A DNA stretch of 64,000 nucleotides from Riemerella columbina (GCF_030517065.1 NZ_CP103950.1:1860001-1924000); one strand, 5' to 3'. Positions 51,942 to 61,552 are shown, numbered from the stretch's first letter. Numbers and translations are program-made. The notes: generated by a model from the letters alone, not told the origin.

Positions 51942-52841
51942 ATGTGGAACAATACAACTTTTAAACTCCATCTTATCGTCTTTATGTGGGGCTTTACCGC
52001 TATCCTCGGGAAAATGATTAGCGTAGATTCTCTGGTCTTGGTATTTTATAGAATGGGACTTACTGCCATTTGTATCTTTATTTTTCTAAGGCTAATCAAA
52101 GGGCAAAGCGTGGGGCTACCGAAGGCGCTCTGCATTAAATTATTAGGCATCGGTGTGGTGATGGGGCTGCACTGGCTCTTTTTCTTTGAGTCCATTAAGG
52201 TTTCTAATGTCTCCATTACCCTAAGCTGTATCGCTATGTCTACCTTATTTGCCTCCATTATAGAGCCCATTATTTACAAACGAAAATTAGACTGGACAGA
52301 AGTGCTCATCGGTATTGTGATTATGGGCGGTATGGCACTGATTTTCAAAACCGAATTCCGATACCAATTGGGGATTATCTACGGTATAATCTGCGCATTA
52401 TTGGGAACTATTTTCTCTATTTTCAATGGCAAGATGAGCCAAAACACTTCCGCAGGACACATTATCCTTTATGAAATGATTGGCGGTTGGATCGTCATCA
52501 GCGCTATTATGATGTTCAATGGTCAGTTGTCAGAGGTGGCTCATATCGGAACCAGAGATATGATTTTAATTCTTATTTTAGCCGTAATCTTCACCGCTTA
52601 CCCGATGATAGAATCTACCCATTTGATGAAATACATCTCGCCGTTTACCTTGATTTTAACGGTTAATTTAGAGCCTGTTTATGGGATTCTCTTGGCGTAT
52701 TTCATCTTCGGCGAGTCTGAGCATATGAACCCTATGTTTTATCTCGGCGCTGCCATTATGATCGGTTCCATTATCGCCAATGGTATGATTAAAGCCAAAC
52801 GAAAGAAAAATTTAGAAACCACCACTTCTCTAATCGAATAA
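51942..52841 (+). CDS. EamA-family (DMT) transporter
   Basis: 299-residue inner-membrane transporter of the drug/metabolite superfamily. Ten membrane segments in two five-helix EamA repeats (about 8-135 and 145-285) can be counted. The hallmark is SIKVSNVSITLSC in the first and MKYISPFTLILTVNLEPVYGIL in the second, with the conserved Pro-Glu-Pro region (LEPVYGILLAYFIFGE). The substrate is not predictable. It lies 9 nt before the PorV-like gene. Confidence 0.92.
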   Translation: MWNNTTFKLHLIVFMWGFTAILGKMISVDSLVLVFYRMGLTAICIFIFLRLIKGQSVGLPKALCIKLLGIGVVMGLHWLFFFESIKVSNVSITLSCIAMSTLFASIIEPIIYKRKLDWTEVLIGIVIMGGMALIFKTEFRYQLGIIYGIICALLGTIFSIFNGKMSQNTSAGHIILYEMIGGWIVISAIMMFNGQLSEVAHIGTRDMILILILAVIFTAYPMIESTHLMKYISPFTLILTVNLEPVYGILLAYFIFGESEHMNPMFYLGAAIMIGSIIANGMIKAKRKKNLETTTSLIE

Positions 52842-52850
52842 AAGTAAAAT

Positions 52851-53930
52851 ATGATGAAACGACTGTTGTTTTTTACCTTGATTATACTTTATCACACCGC
52901 CTCGGCACAAATCATCAGAAAATACTCCAATGAATTTTTAAATATAGGAACTGGAGCAAGAGGCTTGGCTATGGGGGGCGCCGTGATTTCTCATCAAGAT
53001 GATGTTTATGCACCAATGTGGAACCCTGCGGGGCTTGCAGAAATCCGCTCTGATTGGCAAGGCGCCGCTATGCACGCAGAATATTTTGAGAGCATCGCCA
53101 AGTATGATTATTTAGCCTACGCCAAAGCGCTGGACCGCAACCAAGGCGTTTTTGCCATTTCCATCGTGAGGTTAGGTGTGGATAACATCCTGAATACCAC
53201 ACAACTGATAGACCAAGATGGCAACATCGATTATGATAAAATCACCAAATTTTCACAAGCCGATTATGCAGGCTTAATTTCTTTCGCCTTTAAACCTCAT
53301 CACCGCTGGAATGTGGGTGTGAACGCCAAGTTGGTGTATCGTAATGTGGGGAAATTCGCTAACGGCTTCGGGTTTGGGTTTGACTTCGGCGGTATTTATC
53401 ACTCGGATAAAGGCTGGAATTACGGCGTTATGCTGAGAGATGCCACCACAACGGTCAATTTCTGGAGCATCAACCAAAAAGAACTCTCTGCCGTAGTTAA
53501 TGGCGAAGAATTCAACCCTGCTCCAAAAGACAAACTGGAGCTCACCATGCCGAAACTCAATCTGGGCATCAGCCGAAATTTTGAACTCAACCGAGATTTC
53601 AACCTCCTTCCCGAAGTGGGCATCAATGTAGATTTTGCTAAAACTGCCGCTTTAATTTCCACAGATTTTGCGAGCATCACCCCGTATGCTGGCGCCGAAT
53701 TATCATTCCAAAATATGGTATTTTTAAGGGCTGGCGTTAATCGGTTTCAGAATATTACGGATATAGAGAGCCAGAAGCGCCAAGTTTCCTTCCAACCCAG
53801 CGCAGGGATTGGCGTGCGCTACCAAGGGCTCACTTTGGATTATGCTATTACCAATTCCGGGATTGGAGGCAGCCATCTTTTCTCCAATTTCTTTTCTCTA
53901 AAGTTGGATATGGGAGCGTTTAGAAATTAA
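52851..53930 (+). CDS. PorV/PorQ-family outer-membrane protein (PorV2-like)
   Basis: 359 residues with a signal peptide (cleavage after TASAQ) and a beta-barrel body typical of FadL/PorV proteins: FLNIGTGARGLAMGGAVISHQDDVYAPMWNPAGLA at the N-terminus is the family signature. The C-terminus ends LKLDMGAFRN. PorV itself is a shuttle of the type IX secretion system; this PorV2-type paralogue may do similar work but that is inference. It follows the EamA gene by 9 nt and converges with uvrC. Confidence 0.87.
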   Translation: MMKRLLFFTLIILYHTASAQIIRKYSNEFLNIGTGARGLAMGGAVISHQDDVYAPMWNPAGLAEIRSDWQGAAMHAEYFESIAKYDYLAYAKALDRNQGVFAISIVRLGVDNILNTTQLIDQDGNIDYDKITKFSQADYAGLISFAFKPHHRWNVGVNAKLVYRNVGKFANGFGFGFDFGGIYHSDKGWNYGVMLRDATTTVNFWSINQKELSAVVNGEEFNPAPKDKLELTMPKLNLGISRNFELNRDFNLLPEVGINVDFAKTAALISTDFASITPYAGAELSFQNMVFLRAGVNRFQNITDIESQKRQVSFQPSAGIGVRYQGLTLDYAITNSGIGGSHLFSNFFSLKLDMGAFRN

Positions 53931-53957
53931 AATTTTAAGGCTGAATATTAAAATTTT
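53929..53957. terminator. AT-rich inverted repeat between the PorV-like gene and uvrC
   Basis: AAAATTTTAA / TTAAAATTTT, a 10-bp perfect arm pair with a 9-nt loop overlapping both stop codons. Being all A/T it is a weak terminator at best. Confidence 0.5.
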
Positions 53958-55756
53958 GAGCTTTCATCACTATTGAAATAAGCCCAAACAGCGGCGCCCT
54001 TTGCCGTGCCTAAAATCTCCTCCAAAGTAGCTTTAGAGGTTTCCCGAATGCGTTTCACAGATTTTAATTTCTGTAAAAGCAAGGCGATAGATTTGGGCCC
54101 CACCCCAGGGATGTCTTCCAACTCGGATTTGATGGTGCTATTTTTTCGGCGGGTGCGGTGGTGTTTTACGCCAAAACGGTGGGCTTCATCTCGCACTTGT
54201 TGGAGTATTTTTAGCGTTTCCGAAGTTTTATCCAAATACAATGGAATAGGATCTTCTGGGAAAAAGAGTTCTTCCAATCTTTTAGCAATGCCGATAATCG
54301 TGATTTCGCCGTAGAGCCCTAAACGCTTTAAACTCTTAACCGCAGAGCTGAGTTGCCCCTTGCCTCCATCAATTAAAATCAGTTGTGGTAACGGTGCGCC
54401 TTCTTGTAGCAAACGGCTATATCGGCGATAGATGACCTCCTCCATAGAGGCAAAATCATTCGGTCCTTCCACTGTTTTAATGTGAAAAATGCGGTAATCT
54501 TGCTTACTCGGCTTCCCATTTTTAAACACCACACAAGCGGAAACAGGATTGGTCCCTTGGATGTTAGAATTATCAAAACCCTCTATATACCGAGGCTCCA
54601 CAGGCATCCGCAGGAGTTTTTGCATCTCCGCCATTATTCGGTTGGTGTGCCGCTCTGGATCTACAATTTGGATTTGTTTGAGCTTTTCTAAACGGTATTC
54701 TTTTGCATTCTTTTCGGAGAGTTCTACAATTCGTTTTTTGTCGCCCAACTTAGGCACAATGAGCTTGACTTTTGGAATCTCCGTAGACAAATGGAACGGC
54801 AACAAAATCTCCTTAGACCGCGATTGGAATTTATTGCGCATCTCAATGATGGCTTCTTCCAAAATATCCTCGTCGGTTTCGTCTAATTTTTTCCGAAATT
54901 CTGAGGTATAACTTTGGACAATATTTCCATTTCTGATTTTAAAATAATTGATGTACGCCGCAGATTCATCACTGCACATCCCGAAAACATCCACATCATC
55001 AATCGTTGGGCTGACCACCGTGTGCTTCACTTGGTAATCTTCTAACATCTCCAATTTTTCCTTAACCATTTGGGCTTTTTCAAACTCCAAAAGCGATGCC
55101 CAGTGCATCATTTCCTCCTCCAAATGCCGTTTGGCTAAACCGAAATCCCCTTTAATCATCCCACGGATGGCCTCTATTTTTTTATCGTATTCGGCTTCGG
55201 TTTCTAAGCCTTCGCAAGGACCTTCGCAGTTTTTGATATGGTATTCTAAACAGACTTTATACTTGGATTGCTCTATCTTTTCTGGTGATAAATTGAGACT
55301 ACAAGTCCTGATTTTATAAAGGGCTTTTATAGTTTCTAAAAGCACTCTGGCAGGGCGCACCTTGGCGTAAGGTCCGTAATACTCCGAACCATCTTTAATG
55401 CGTTTTCGGGTTAAAAAAATCCGTGGAAAATCTTCATTTTTAATGCACAGCCAAGGGAAAGATTTGTCATCTTTCATCATCACATTATAGAACGGCTGGT
55501 GCTCCTTAATCAGGTTATTTTCCAATAGCAAAGCATCGTATTCACTCGGCACTACGGTAACCTCCAAGCGGTGGATTTTTCGCACCATAATGCGCGTTTT
55601 GTACCCCACTTGGTTTTTAGTAAAGTAAGTCATCACCCTGTTTTTCAAGTTTTTAGCCTTACCTACATAGAGCAATTGCCCTTCTTTATCATAGTAGCGG
55701 TACACCCCAGGGTCGGAGGGTAGCGTTTTAAGCTGGAGTTCTAAAGTCTCATTCAC
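53948..55756 (-). CDS. uvrC: Excinuclease ABC subunit C
   Basis: Nucleotide-excision-repair nuclease. The 602 residues have the GIY-YIG N-terminal domain (GVYRYYDKEGQLLYVGKAKNLKNRV), a UVR domain (FEKAQMVKEKLEMLEDYQ), the RNase H-like C-terminal nuclease (EGFDNSNIQGTNPVSACVVF, LILIDGGKGQLSSA) and HhH motifs (EDIPGVGPKSIALLLQKL). The start is GTG at 55756, exactly 4 nt after a -7 box, so leaderless translation from GTG is predicted. Confidence 0.95.
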   Translation of the reverse strand: MNETLELQLKTLPSDPGVYRYYDKEGQLLYVGKAKNLKNRVMTYFTKNQVGYKTRIMVRKIHRLEVTVVPSEYDALLLENNLIKEHQPFYNVMMKDDKSFPWLCIKNEDFPRIFLTRKRIKDGSEYYGPYAKVRPARVLLETIKALYKIRTCSLNLSPEKIEQSKYKVCLEYHIKNCEGPCEGLETEAEYDKKIEAIRGMIKGDFGLAKRHLEEEMMHWASLLEFEKAQMVKEKLEMLEDYQVKHTVVSPTIDDVDVFGMCSDESAAYINYFKIRNGNIVQSYTSEFRKKLDETDEDILEEAIIEMRNKFQSRSKEILLPFHLSTEIPKVKLIVPKLGDKKRIVELSEKNAKEYRLEKLKQIQIVDPERHTNRIMAEMQKLLRMPVEPRYIEGFDNSNIQGTNPVSACVVFKNGKPSKQDYRIFHIKTVEGPNDFASMEEVIYRRYSRLLQEGAPLPQLILIDGGKGQLSSAVKSLKRLGLYGEITIIGIAKRLEELFFPEDPIPLYLDKTSETLKILQQVRDEAHRFGVKHHRTRRKNSTIKSELEDIPGVGPKSIALLLQKLKSVKRIRETSKATLEEILGTAKGAAVWAYFNSDESSKF

Positions 55757-55760
55757 AGAG

Positions 55761-55768
55761 CAAAAATA
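55761..55768 (-). promoter_or_regulatory. uvrC promoter -7 box
   Basis: Minus-strand TATTTTTG, then CTCT, then the GTG start. Confidence 0.55.
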
Positions 55769-55807
55769 GTCATTTAAAAGTAAAACTGAAGCCTCAAAAA
55801 GTGCCTA

Positions 55808-56971
55808 CTAAAAATGATGATAAATATAGTCTAAAATCTTCTGATCCTCGGTGGAGAAAGCTTTATTCCGGCGGCTCATCACTACGGCAGCGACCTCAAA
55901 GGCTTTTTTCAAATTAAATTTTTCATCGCCTTTCATTCCACCCCAACTGAAATTTTCTACCAAATTCGGCGGAAAGCCACTTTTAAAAATATTAGCCGCC
56001 ACACCGATAACAGTTCCTGTATTCAGCTGCGTATTGATCGCGGTTTTAGAGTGGTCGCCCATAATAAGCCCACAAAACTGAAGTCCTGTTTTTTCAAATT
56101 TTTGGGTTTTATAACTCCATAGTTTGACCTCGGCATAGTTGTTTTTGAGGTTGGATGAGTTGGTATCAGCGCCAAAATTACACCACTCGCCTACCACAGA
56201 ATTTCCCAAAAAGCCATCGTGACCTTTATTAGAAAACCCGAAAAATATCACATTATTTACCTCGCCACCTACCTTGCAATAAGGTCCAATGGTGGTAGCG
56301 CCGTAGATCTTTGCGCCCAGATTAAACACCGCATTTTCGCCTAAGCTAATGGGCCCTCTAAGGTGGCAACCTTCCATCACTTCTGCATTTTTCCCGATGT
56401 AGATTTTTCCTTTGGCGCAGTTCAAAGTGGCATATTCCACCGTGGCACCTTCTTCTATAAACAAGTCCTCTGGGTTGCCAATAAAGCCATTGGTTGCAGA
56501 TAACGGCTGCGATGTTCGCCCTTGGGTAAGCAGTTCAAAATCAAAATGGATGGCTTTGTCATTGAGCGAAAATAAATCGGTGGGTTGTTTGAAAAAATCC
56601 AAAGGCTCAGTAATGTCCACCATTTTTTCAATTTGGCTGAGGGAAAACTGCGCCATATCTACACGCGCCGCAATTACCTCATCTTCATAAACCAGCGCTT
56701 CGCCTTTGTTTAAGGCTTTGATCTGGGCAAGCACTTGTGGCGTAGGTAGGAAATTGGGCACAATCAACAGGCTTTCTTTCGGCTGTGGCTGCGGGTATTT
56801 TTCTTGTAAATAATCTTCCGTTAAGTAGGTTATCTCTTTATTATCCAGCAATTTTTGCCAGCGTTCTGAAAAGGTTAGAATGCCGCATCTTAGCTCTGCC
56901 ATAGGGCGAGTAAAGGTGAGCGGCAGAAAATTTTGCCAATATTGAGCGTCTGAAAATACAATCTGTATCAT
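55808..56971 (-). CDS. GlmU-family protein (left-handed beta-helix)
   Basis: 387 residues. The C-terminal half (about 170-330) shows hexapeptide-repeat strands (FIEEGATVEYATLNCAKGKIYIGKNAEVMEGCHLRGPISLGENAVF) as in acyl/nucleotidyl transferases. The N-terminal half has LTFTRPMAELRCGILTF but no LxxGxGTR pyrophosphorylase motif. The Bacteroidetes alternative GlmU family (UDP-GlcNAc pathway) is the best match. Activity is inferred. It lies between uvrC and rpmE. Confidence 0.8.
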   Translation of the reverse strand: MIQIVFSDAQYWQNFLPLTFTRPMAELRCGILTFSERWQKLLDNKEITYLTEDYLQEKYPQPQPKESLLIVPNFLPTPQVLAQIKALNKGEALVYEDEVIAARVDMAQFSLSQIEKMVDITEPLDFFKQPTDLFSLNDKAIHFDFELLTQGRTSQPLSATNGFIGNPEDLFIEEGATVEYATLNCAKGKIYIGKNAEVMEGCHLRGPISLGENAVFNLGAKIYGATTIGPYCKVGGEVNNVIFFGFSNKGHDGFLGNSVVGEWCNFGADTNSSNLKNNYAEVKLWSYKTQKFEKTGLQFCGLIMGDHSKTAINTQLNTGTVIGVAANIFKSGFPPNLVENFSWGGMKGDEKFNLKKAFEVAAVVMSRRNKAFSTEDQKILDYIYHHF

Positions 56972-57009
56972 AATTTTAGGTGTAAATGTTCGGCTAAGAT
57001 AATAAAAAA

Positions 57010-57031
57010 CCTCCCTAAATCAATAGGAAGG
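57010..57031 (-). terminator. rpmE terminator
   Basis: 8-bp stem CCTCCCTA / TAGGAAGG (one mismatch) with a 6-nt loop, followed by a T run on the minus strand. Confidence 0.65.
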
Positions 57032-57055
57032 CTTGTATTTTGTATTGAGAAAAAA

Positions 57056-57310
57056 TTATTTTTTCGCAAATTTTTTGTATTTATTCATAAACTTGTCTAC
57101 TCTACCAGCAGTGTCTACTAATTTCACTTTACCAGTGTAGAAAGGGTGCGATGTAGAAGAAATTTCCATTTTGATTAACGGATATTCTTGTCCTTCATAC
57201 TCTATTGTATCTTTAGTTTCCGCTGTAGATTTGCAAAGAAACATCTCATCGTTACTCATATCTTTGAAAACAACAAGTCTATAATTCTCAGGGTGTATTC
57301 CTTTTTTCAT
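57056..57310 (-). CDS. rpmE: 50S ribosomal protein L31, type B
   Basis: 84 residues ([46 protein letters not shown]...[24 protein letters not shown]). Type B form lacking the four-Cys zinc site of type A. It has a long, 89-nt leader that may carry regulation. Neighbours are unrelated. Confidence 0.96.
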   Translation of the reverse strand: MKKGIHPENYRLVVFKDMSNDEMFLCKSTAETKDTIEYEGQEYPLIKMEISSTSHPFYTGKVKLVDTAGRVDKFMNKYKKFAKK

Positions 57311-57398
57311 TTTTGTAAATATTTTTAAAATTTTATGTTTAATTTAATAATAACTAAGCGTGTAATGGCATCGCTTTTTTACTAAAAATTTTAGACCG

Positions 57399-57428
57399 CA
57401 AAAATAGAACTTTTTTTTTACTCTACAA
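57399..57428 (-). promoter_or_regulatory. rpmE promoter (TTG-N19-TATTTTTG)
   Basis: Minus-strand TTG (57426-57428) and TATTTTTG (57399-57406). The leader of about 85 nt contains CTAAAATTTTTAG, a small hairpin. Confidence 0.6.
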
Positions 57429-57452
57429 AAAATTTTTATCAATAAAATTATT

Positions 57453-57460
57453 TATCTTTG
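57453..57460 (+). promoter_or_regulatory. Promoter -7 box of the beta-helix lipoprotein gene
   Basis: TATCTTTG, 20 nt before the ATG at 57481. Another ATG at 57471 is out of frame. Confidence 0.5.
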
Positions 57461-57480
57461 GAGGCATAAAATGATTAAAA

Positions 57481-58875
57481 ATGAGATTGGTTTTAGGTAT
57501 CGCCTTATGGCTTAGTTTTTTCGTTGTTTCTTGCCGAGAAGATATTACTTTTGAAACACCCAATAGCGCCCTCAGATTTTCGCAAGACACCTTGATTTTA
57601 GACACCGTTTATCACCAAGTGCGGTCAGAAACTTATGCCGTAAAAATTTATAACGATGAGGATCGAGACATCAGCATTCCTAAAATCAGTCTTGAAAAAG
57701 GGGCAGCTTCTCTCTACAAACTCAATGTAGATGGACAATCTGGCACCACATTTACCCATATTCCACTAAGAAAAAAAGACAGCCTTTATATCTTTGTAGA
57801 AATAGCGCCACAAGCCCACGCTATGGAAGCGGTAGAGATTGACAAAATTTTATTTGAAGGCGCTCAAAATCAACACATCACCCTGATGTCTGTGGTGCAA
57901 GATGCCGAATTTTTCGCTTCTACAAAAGACCAACCTAAGACCTTAGGTAACACCGTTTGGCGGAACGACAAAGCCAAAATCATCTTGGGCAATCTTACCC
58001 TCAACGAAGGCAAAGCCCTCACCATAGAGGCGGGCACCAAAGTCTATTTTTATAAAAATTCGGGGCTTAAAATCTCAAAAAACGCCATTCTCAACATCAA
58101 TGGAGAATATAAAAAAGAGGTGATTCTAAGAGGCGAGAGAAATAGCACCCATTACGACACCATCCCTGCCAACTGGAACGGCATTGCTTTAGAAGAAGGC
58201 GCTACAGCCCACATCAACTATGCGAAAATATCAGGGGGCAACACTGGTATCAGCCTTAACCACGCCAAAGCCGACATCAAAAATACCATCATCCACACTT
58301 TTGAAGATTACGGCATTTTTGCCAATCGTGGACAGATTACAGCGGAAAATTTGGTAATGAACCACTGCGGGCAGGCGAATATCGGCATTGTTAACGGCGG
58401 CGATTACCAACTTCTCCACAGCACTTTATTTAATTTTGCATCGTTTAGCGCTGCTAAAAATGCGCTGGGCATTGAGGCTTCTAACGAGTGGCAAGACCCT
58501 ACCACGGGGCAAGTAAGCCACGCACCGCTTTCGCTCAATTTAAAAAATAGCATCCTCTACACTACGGGGAACAATGCCGTGAGTTTTAAAGGCAACAGCA
58601 CCGCTTCTATCCAATATTGGATTGAAAATTCATTGCTGAAATACAACGCTACCGATGCGGGTTTCCCTTGGGATAACAACCTCAATATCACTCAATCGAT
58701 GAAGAATGAAGATCCGCTTTTCATCAACCATTACATCAAAAAAATGAATTTGAGACTACAGCCAAACTCGCCTGCCAGAGGCAAAGGCAACCTAAATGTA
58801 GCCCAGCAAGTTCCGTTAGATTTGAGTGGAGATTCTCGCCTTAGCCAACCCAATATGGGCGCTTATCAACTTTAA
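57481..58875 (+). CDS. Lipoprotein with right-handed parallel beta-helix
   Basis: 464 residues. A short signal (MRLVLGIALWLSFFVVSC) ends in a lipobox Cys18. The mature N-terminal part is an Ig-like beta domain (about 25-140), and residues 160-430 form a parallel beta-helix of short repeats (LNEGKALTIEAGTKVYFYKNSG..., HINYAKISGGNTGISLNHAKADIKNTIIHTFEDYGIF). Such proteins bind or cleave polysaccharides or are surface components. No catalytic Asp pair is obvious. It converges with the NUDIX gene with a 4-nt overlap. Confidence 0.86.
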   Translation: MRLVLGIALWLSFFVVSCREDITFETPNSALRFSQDTLILDTVYHQVRSETYAVKIYNDEDRDISIPKISLEKGAASLYKLNVDGQSGTTFTHIPLRKKDSLYIFVEIAPQAHAMEAVEIDKILFEGAQNQHITLMSVVQDAEFFASTKDQPKTLGNTVWRNDKAKIILGNLTLNEGKALTIEAGTKVYFYKNSGLKISKNAILNINGEYKKEVILRGERNSTHYDTIPANWNGIALEEGATAHINYAKISGGNTGISLNHAKADIKNTIIHTFEDYGIFANRGQITAENLVMNHCGQANIGIVNGGDYQLLHSTLFNFASFSAAKNALGIEASNEWQDPTTGQVSHAPLSLNLKNSILYTTGNNAVSFKGNSTASIQYWIENSLLKYNATDAGFPWDNNLNITQSMKNEDPLFINHYIKKMNLRLQPNSPARGKGNLNVAQQVPLDLSGDSRLSQPNMGAYQL

Positions 58876-59390
58876 GAGTCGGTAGTTTTAAGGTAGTGGT
58901 TTAAAAATCGTTTTTGAGATTCAAAGGCTAACTCTTCAAGGTTGAGTTCATCTTTTTTGAGCCATACCACGGCGTTAATTTCGTGCTCTTCAAGGTTGAA
59001 ATCTGGTTTTTCATCAAGGGCATAGCGGTAAAATAGATCTACCGTGTTATAGTTCACTTCTTTATAAGGATAGACATTCGCTTGGCTGCCCAAATACTGC
59101 AATTTCTCAGGGTTGATGGTCAGCTGAAGCTCCTCCCAAAGCTCACGAGCACAAGTTTGTTCCGCCGTTTCGTTAGGATCGCAGAAGCCACCACTCAAAT
59201 CTAAAAACCCCTTTTTAGGCTCTTGGTTTCGGCGGGTCAAGAGGATTTCATCTCGGTAAGTGAGCAGCACTGCCACCGCTGCCGCACAGTTCTGATACAG
59301 CACAAAACCACACGCATCGCAAGAGAATTTCCGCTGGTTTATCCATTTTAAACTTGGCTTTCCACAATGTGGGCAATATTGAAGTGTCAT
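58872..59390 (-). CDS. NUDIX hydrolase with N-terminal zinc ribbon
   Basis: Hydrolyses a nucleoside diphosphate linked to another group. The 172 residues begin with a zinc ribbon (C6, C9, C24, C27) and contain the Nudix box G68-x5-E74-x7-R82E83-x2-E86E87, the catalytic Mg site. The zinc ribbon plus Nudix order is that of NudC-like NAD(H)/decapping enzymes, but the long SQPWPFPxS motif is absent (the sequence is SQANVYPYKEVN). The substrate is uncertain. It lies 11 nt after xerD, probably cotranscribed. Confidence 0.9.
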   Translation of the reverse strand: MTLQYCPHCGKPSLKWINQRKFSCDACGFVLYQNCAAAVAVLLTYRDEILLTRRNQEPKKGFLDLSGGFCDPNETAEQTCARELWEELQLTINPEKLQYLGSQANVYPYKEVNYNTVDLFYRYALDEKPDFNLEEHEINAVVWLKKDELNLEELAFESQKRFLNHYLKTTDS

Positions 59391-59401
59391 TTTTATGTAT
59401 T

Positions 59402-60304
59402 TTACTGATTTCGTGGATGGTATTTGATAATGGTATCGTGGAGTTCCGCTTTTTCGATATGGGTATAAATTTCCGTTGTGGTGATGCTGGAATGCCCTAA
59501 CATCTCTTGGATATACCGTAAATCGGCACCATTTTTAAGGAGATGCGTTGCGAAAGAATGCCGAAAGGTATGCGGCGAAATATTTTTATGAATGTCTGCT
59601 TTTTGCGCCAAATCTTTAATGATGAGAAAGACCATCACGCGCGACATACCGCTCCCTCGCTGGTTAAGGAAAAGAACATCCGAAGCTTTAGGGGATATTT
59701 TAAGTTTCGCTCTGGATTCCTGCATATATTGCCACATCAGCGCTGCAGTATAATCCGCCAACGGCACCAAGCGCATCTTATCACCCTTGCCCTCTACCAC
59801 CATATAATTTTCCTTAAAATTGATATTAGAAATTTTGAGATTGACCAACTCCGACACCCGCAAGCCGCAGCCATAAAGAGTTTCTATAATGGTTAAATTG
59901 CGCTGTCCCAACGGCGTATCCAAATCTACCGCCTTTGTAATCCTGTCAATTTCCTCTAAACTCAGCGTATCTGGAAGGTAGAGCCCCAATTTAGGCAACT
60001 CCAAAAGCGTGGCTGGCTGGTCTTCCCGAAGTTCTTCTTCAAACAAAAATTTAAAATAAGCCTTAATAGAAGAAATCCAACGCGCTTGGCTACGCTCGCT
60101 GATGGCTTTTTTGGCACTTTGGTAAATGTATTCTTGCAGTTGGTCGTAGGAAATCGTCAGCGGCATTACCCCATCTAAATGATTTTCAGCAAAGTATTGC
60201 AACTTCTGAATATCACTGGTATAGGCTTCAATGGTGTTTTCCGAGAAATTTTTCTCAAACCTCAGCCTGTGGGCAAATGCTTGTATGCTTTCTTTCCAAT
60301 CCAT
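59402..60304 (-). CDS. xerD: Tyrosine recombinase XerD
   Basis: Partner of XerC at dif. The 300 residues have R149, K173, H245, R248, H271 and nucleophile Y280 in the usual order. The N-terminal domain matches XerD (ENTIEAYTSDIQ). It starts 1 nt after the deaminase gene and is followed by the NUDIX gene. No dif site is identified. Confidence 0.94.
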   Translation of the reverse strand: MDWKESIQAFAHRLRFEKNFSENTIEAYTSDIQKLQYFAENHLDGVMPLTISYDQLQEYIYQSAKKAISERSQARWISSIKAYFKFLFEEELREDQPATLLELPKLGLYLPDTLSLEEIDRITKAVDLDTPLGQRNLTIIETLYGCGLRVSELVNLKISNINFKENYMVVEGKGDKMRLVPLADYTAALMWQYMQESRAKLKISPKASDVLFLNQRGSGMSRVMVFLIIKDLAQKADIHKNISPHTFRHSFATHLLKNGADLRYIQEMLGHSSITTTEIYTHIEKAELHDTIIKYHPRNQ

Positions 60305-60305
60305 A

Positions 60306-60740
60306 CTAACGGAGGTGTTCTTCGGTTATTTGTAAAATCTCTACGCCAGAATCTTCCAAAAAGCGCAAGCCCTCTCGGTCAGAATATTCATCAATGAAAA
60401 CCAAGCGCTTGATGCCCGCCTGATAAATCAGCTTACTGCACTCTCGGCACGGCGATAGCGTGAGGTAAAGCGTAGCACCCTCCGCCGATTGCGTGCTACT
60501 TGCCATTTTCAAAATCGCGTTGGCTTCCGCGTGTAGCACGTACCACTTGGTTTTGCCTTCCTCATCTTCGCAACAGTTTTCGTGTCCAGAAGGTGTGCCA
60601 TTATAACCATCAGAAATGATGGTGCGGTCTTTCACAATCAAAGCGCCCACTTGCTTCCTTTGGCAATAGGACAACTTAGCCCACTCTTGCGCCATACGGA
60701 GGTAGGCAATATCAAATTTATTGTAATCTGTAGCGCTCAT
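60306..60740 (-). CDS. Deoxycytidylate deaminase-family enzyme (ComEB-like)
   Basis: Zinc deaminase of the cytidine/dCMP family, 144 residues. Ligands are H70 with catalytic E72 (HAEANAILK) and C98, C101 (SPCREC). The extra Cys-rich loop HENCCED, between strands, is typical of dCMP deaminases that bind a second structural Zn. It would supply dUMP for dTMP. It begins 4 nt after the enoyl-CoA hydratase gene and is 1 nt before xerD. Confidence 0.93.
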   Translation of the reverse strand: MSATDYNKFDIAYLRMAQEWAKLSYCQRKQVGALIVKDRTIISDGYNGTPSGHENCCEDEEGKTKWYVLHAEANAILKMASSTQSAEGATLYLTLSPCRECSKLIYQAGIKRLVFIDEYSDREGLRFLEDSGVEILQITEEHLR

Positions 60741-60744
60741 TAGC

Positions 60745-61512
60745 CTAAAATTGAGGTTTTCTTTTTTCTAAAAATGCAGCCACGCCCTCTTGTTTGTCTT
60801 CCATTTCGAAGAGCTGACCAAAGGCTTTTATTTCCACCTCGTAGCCTTGTGGCGTTCCAGAAGCATTTACAGCAGTTATCGCCTTAGCTATGGCTTGTGG
60901 CGAATTTTTAGCGATACGATGCGCCAACTGCTTAACCTGTTCCAAAAGTTCTGGATGCGGCACCACCTCATTCACCAAACCGATGGCTTTCGCCTTTTCC
61001 GCTGAAATCATTTGCGCCGAAAAGATGAGTTCATTTGCCCAACCTTTGCCCACTAACTGCGGTAAGCGCTGGGTACCGCCATACCCTGGTATTAAGCCCA
61101 AAGTTACCTCTGGCAAACCCAACTTGGCATTTTCCGAAGCATAGCGGATGTGGCACGCCATCGCCAATTCTAAGCCACCGCCCAACGCAAAGCCATTAAC
61201 TGCTGCGATGACAGGCTTGCTTAAATTCTCGATTTTGTCCATTAAAGAAGTGTGTCCATTTTTAGCCAAAACCTCCGCTTGCGAGGTGTTAAAATCGGCA
61301 AACTCCTTAATATCAGCTCCTGCCACAAAGGATTTATCCCCTGCCCCCGTGATGATCAGCACGCGCGTATCTTGGTCTTGTTCTAATGCTGCTAAGGCTT
61401 CGCTGAGCTCTTGTATCGTAGCTTTGTTGAGGGCATTCAATCGCTCTGGGCGATTGATGGTAATGGTGGCGATATTTTGATCTTTTTCTATGATTAAATT
61501 TTGGTAACGCAT
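60745..61512 (-). CDS. Enoyl-CoA hydratase/isomerase family protein
   Basis: Crotonase-fold enzyme for fatty-acid or amino-acid degradation. The 255 residues show the oxyanion hole motif (FVAGADIKEFADF) and the GGGLELAMACHIRYA and LPEVTLGLIPGYGGTQRLP motifs with the two catalytic Glu residues (E in LELA; E in LPEV). Length is standard. It starts a five-gene unit through NUDIX. The specific CoA ester is unknown. Confidence 0.92.
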   Translation of the reverse strand: MRYQNLIIEKDQNIATITINRPERLNALNKATIQELSEALAALEQDQDTRVLIITGAGDKSFVAGADIKEFADFNTSQAEVLAKNGHTSLMDKIENLSKPVIAAVNGFALGGGLELAMACHIRYASENAKLGLPEVTLGLIPGYGGTQRLPQLVGKGWANELIFSAQMISAEKAKAIGLVNEVVPHPELLEQVKQLAHRIAKNSPQAIAKAITAVNASGTPQGYEVEIKAFGQLFEMEDKQEGVAAFLEKRKPQF

Positions 61513-61552
61513 AGTTTTAATATTTTAAAATTGATGTTTTAAATCATTCGTT

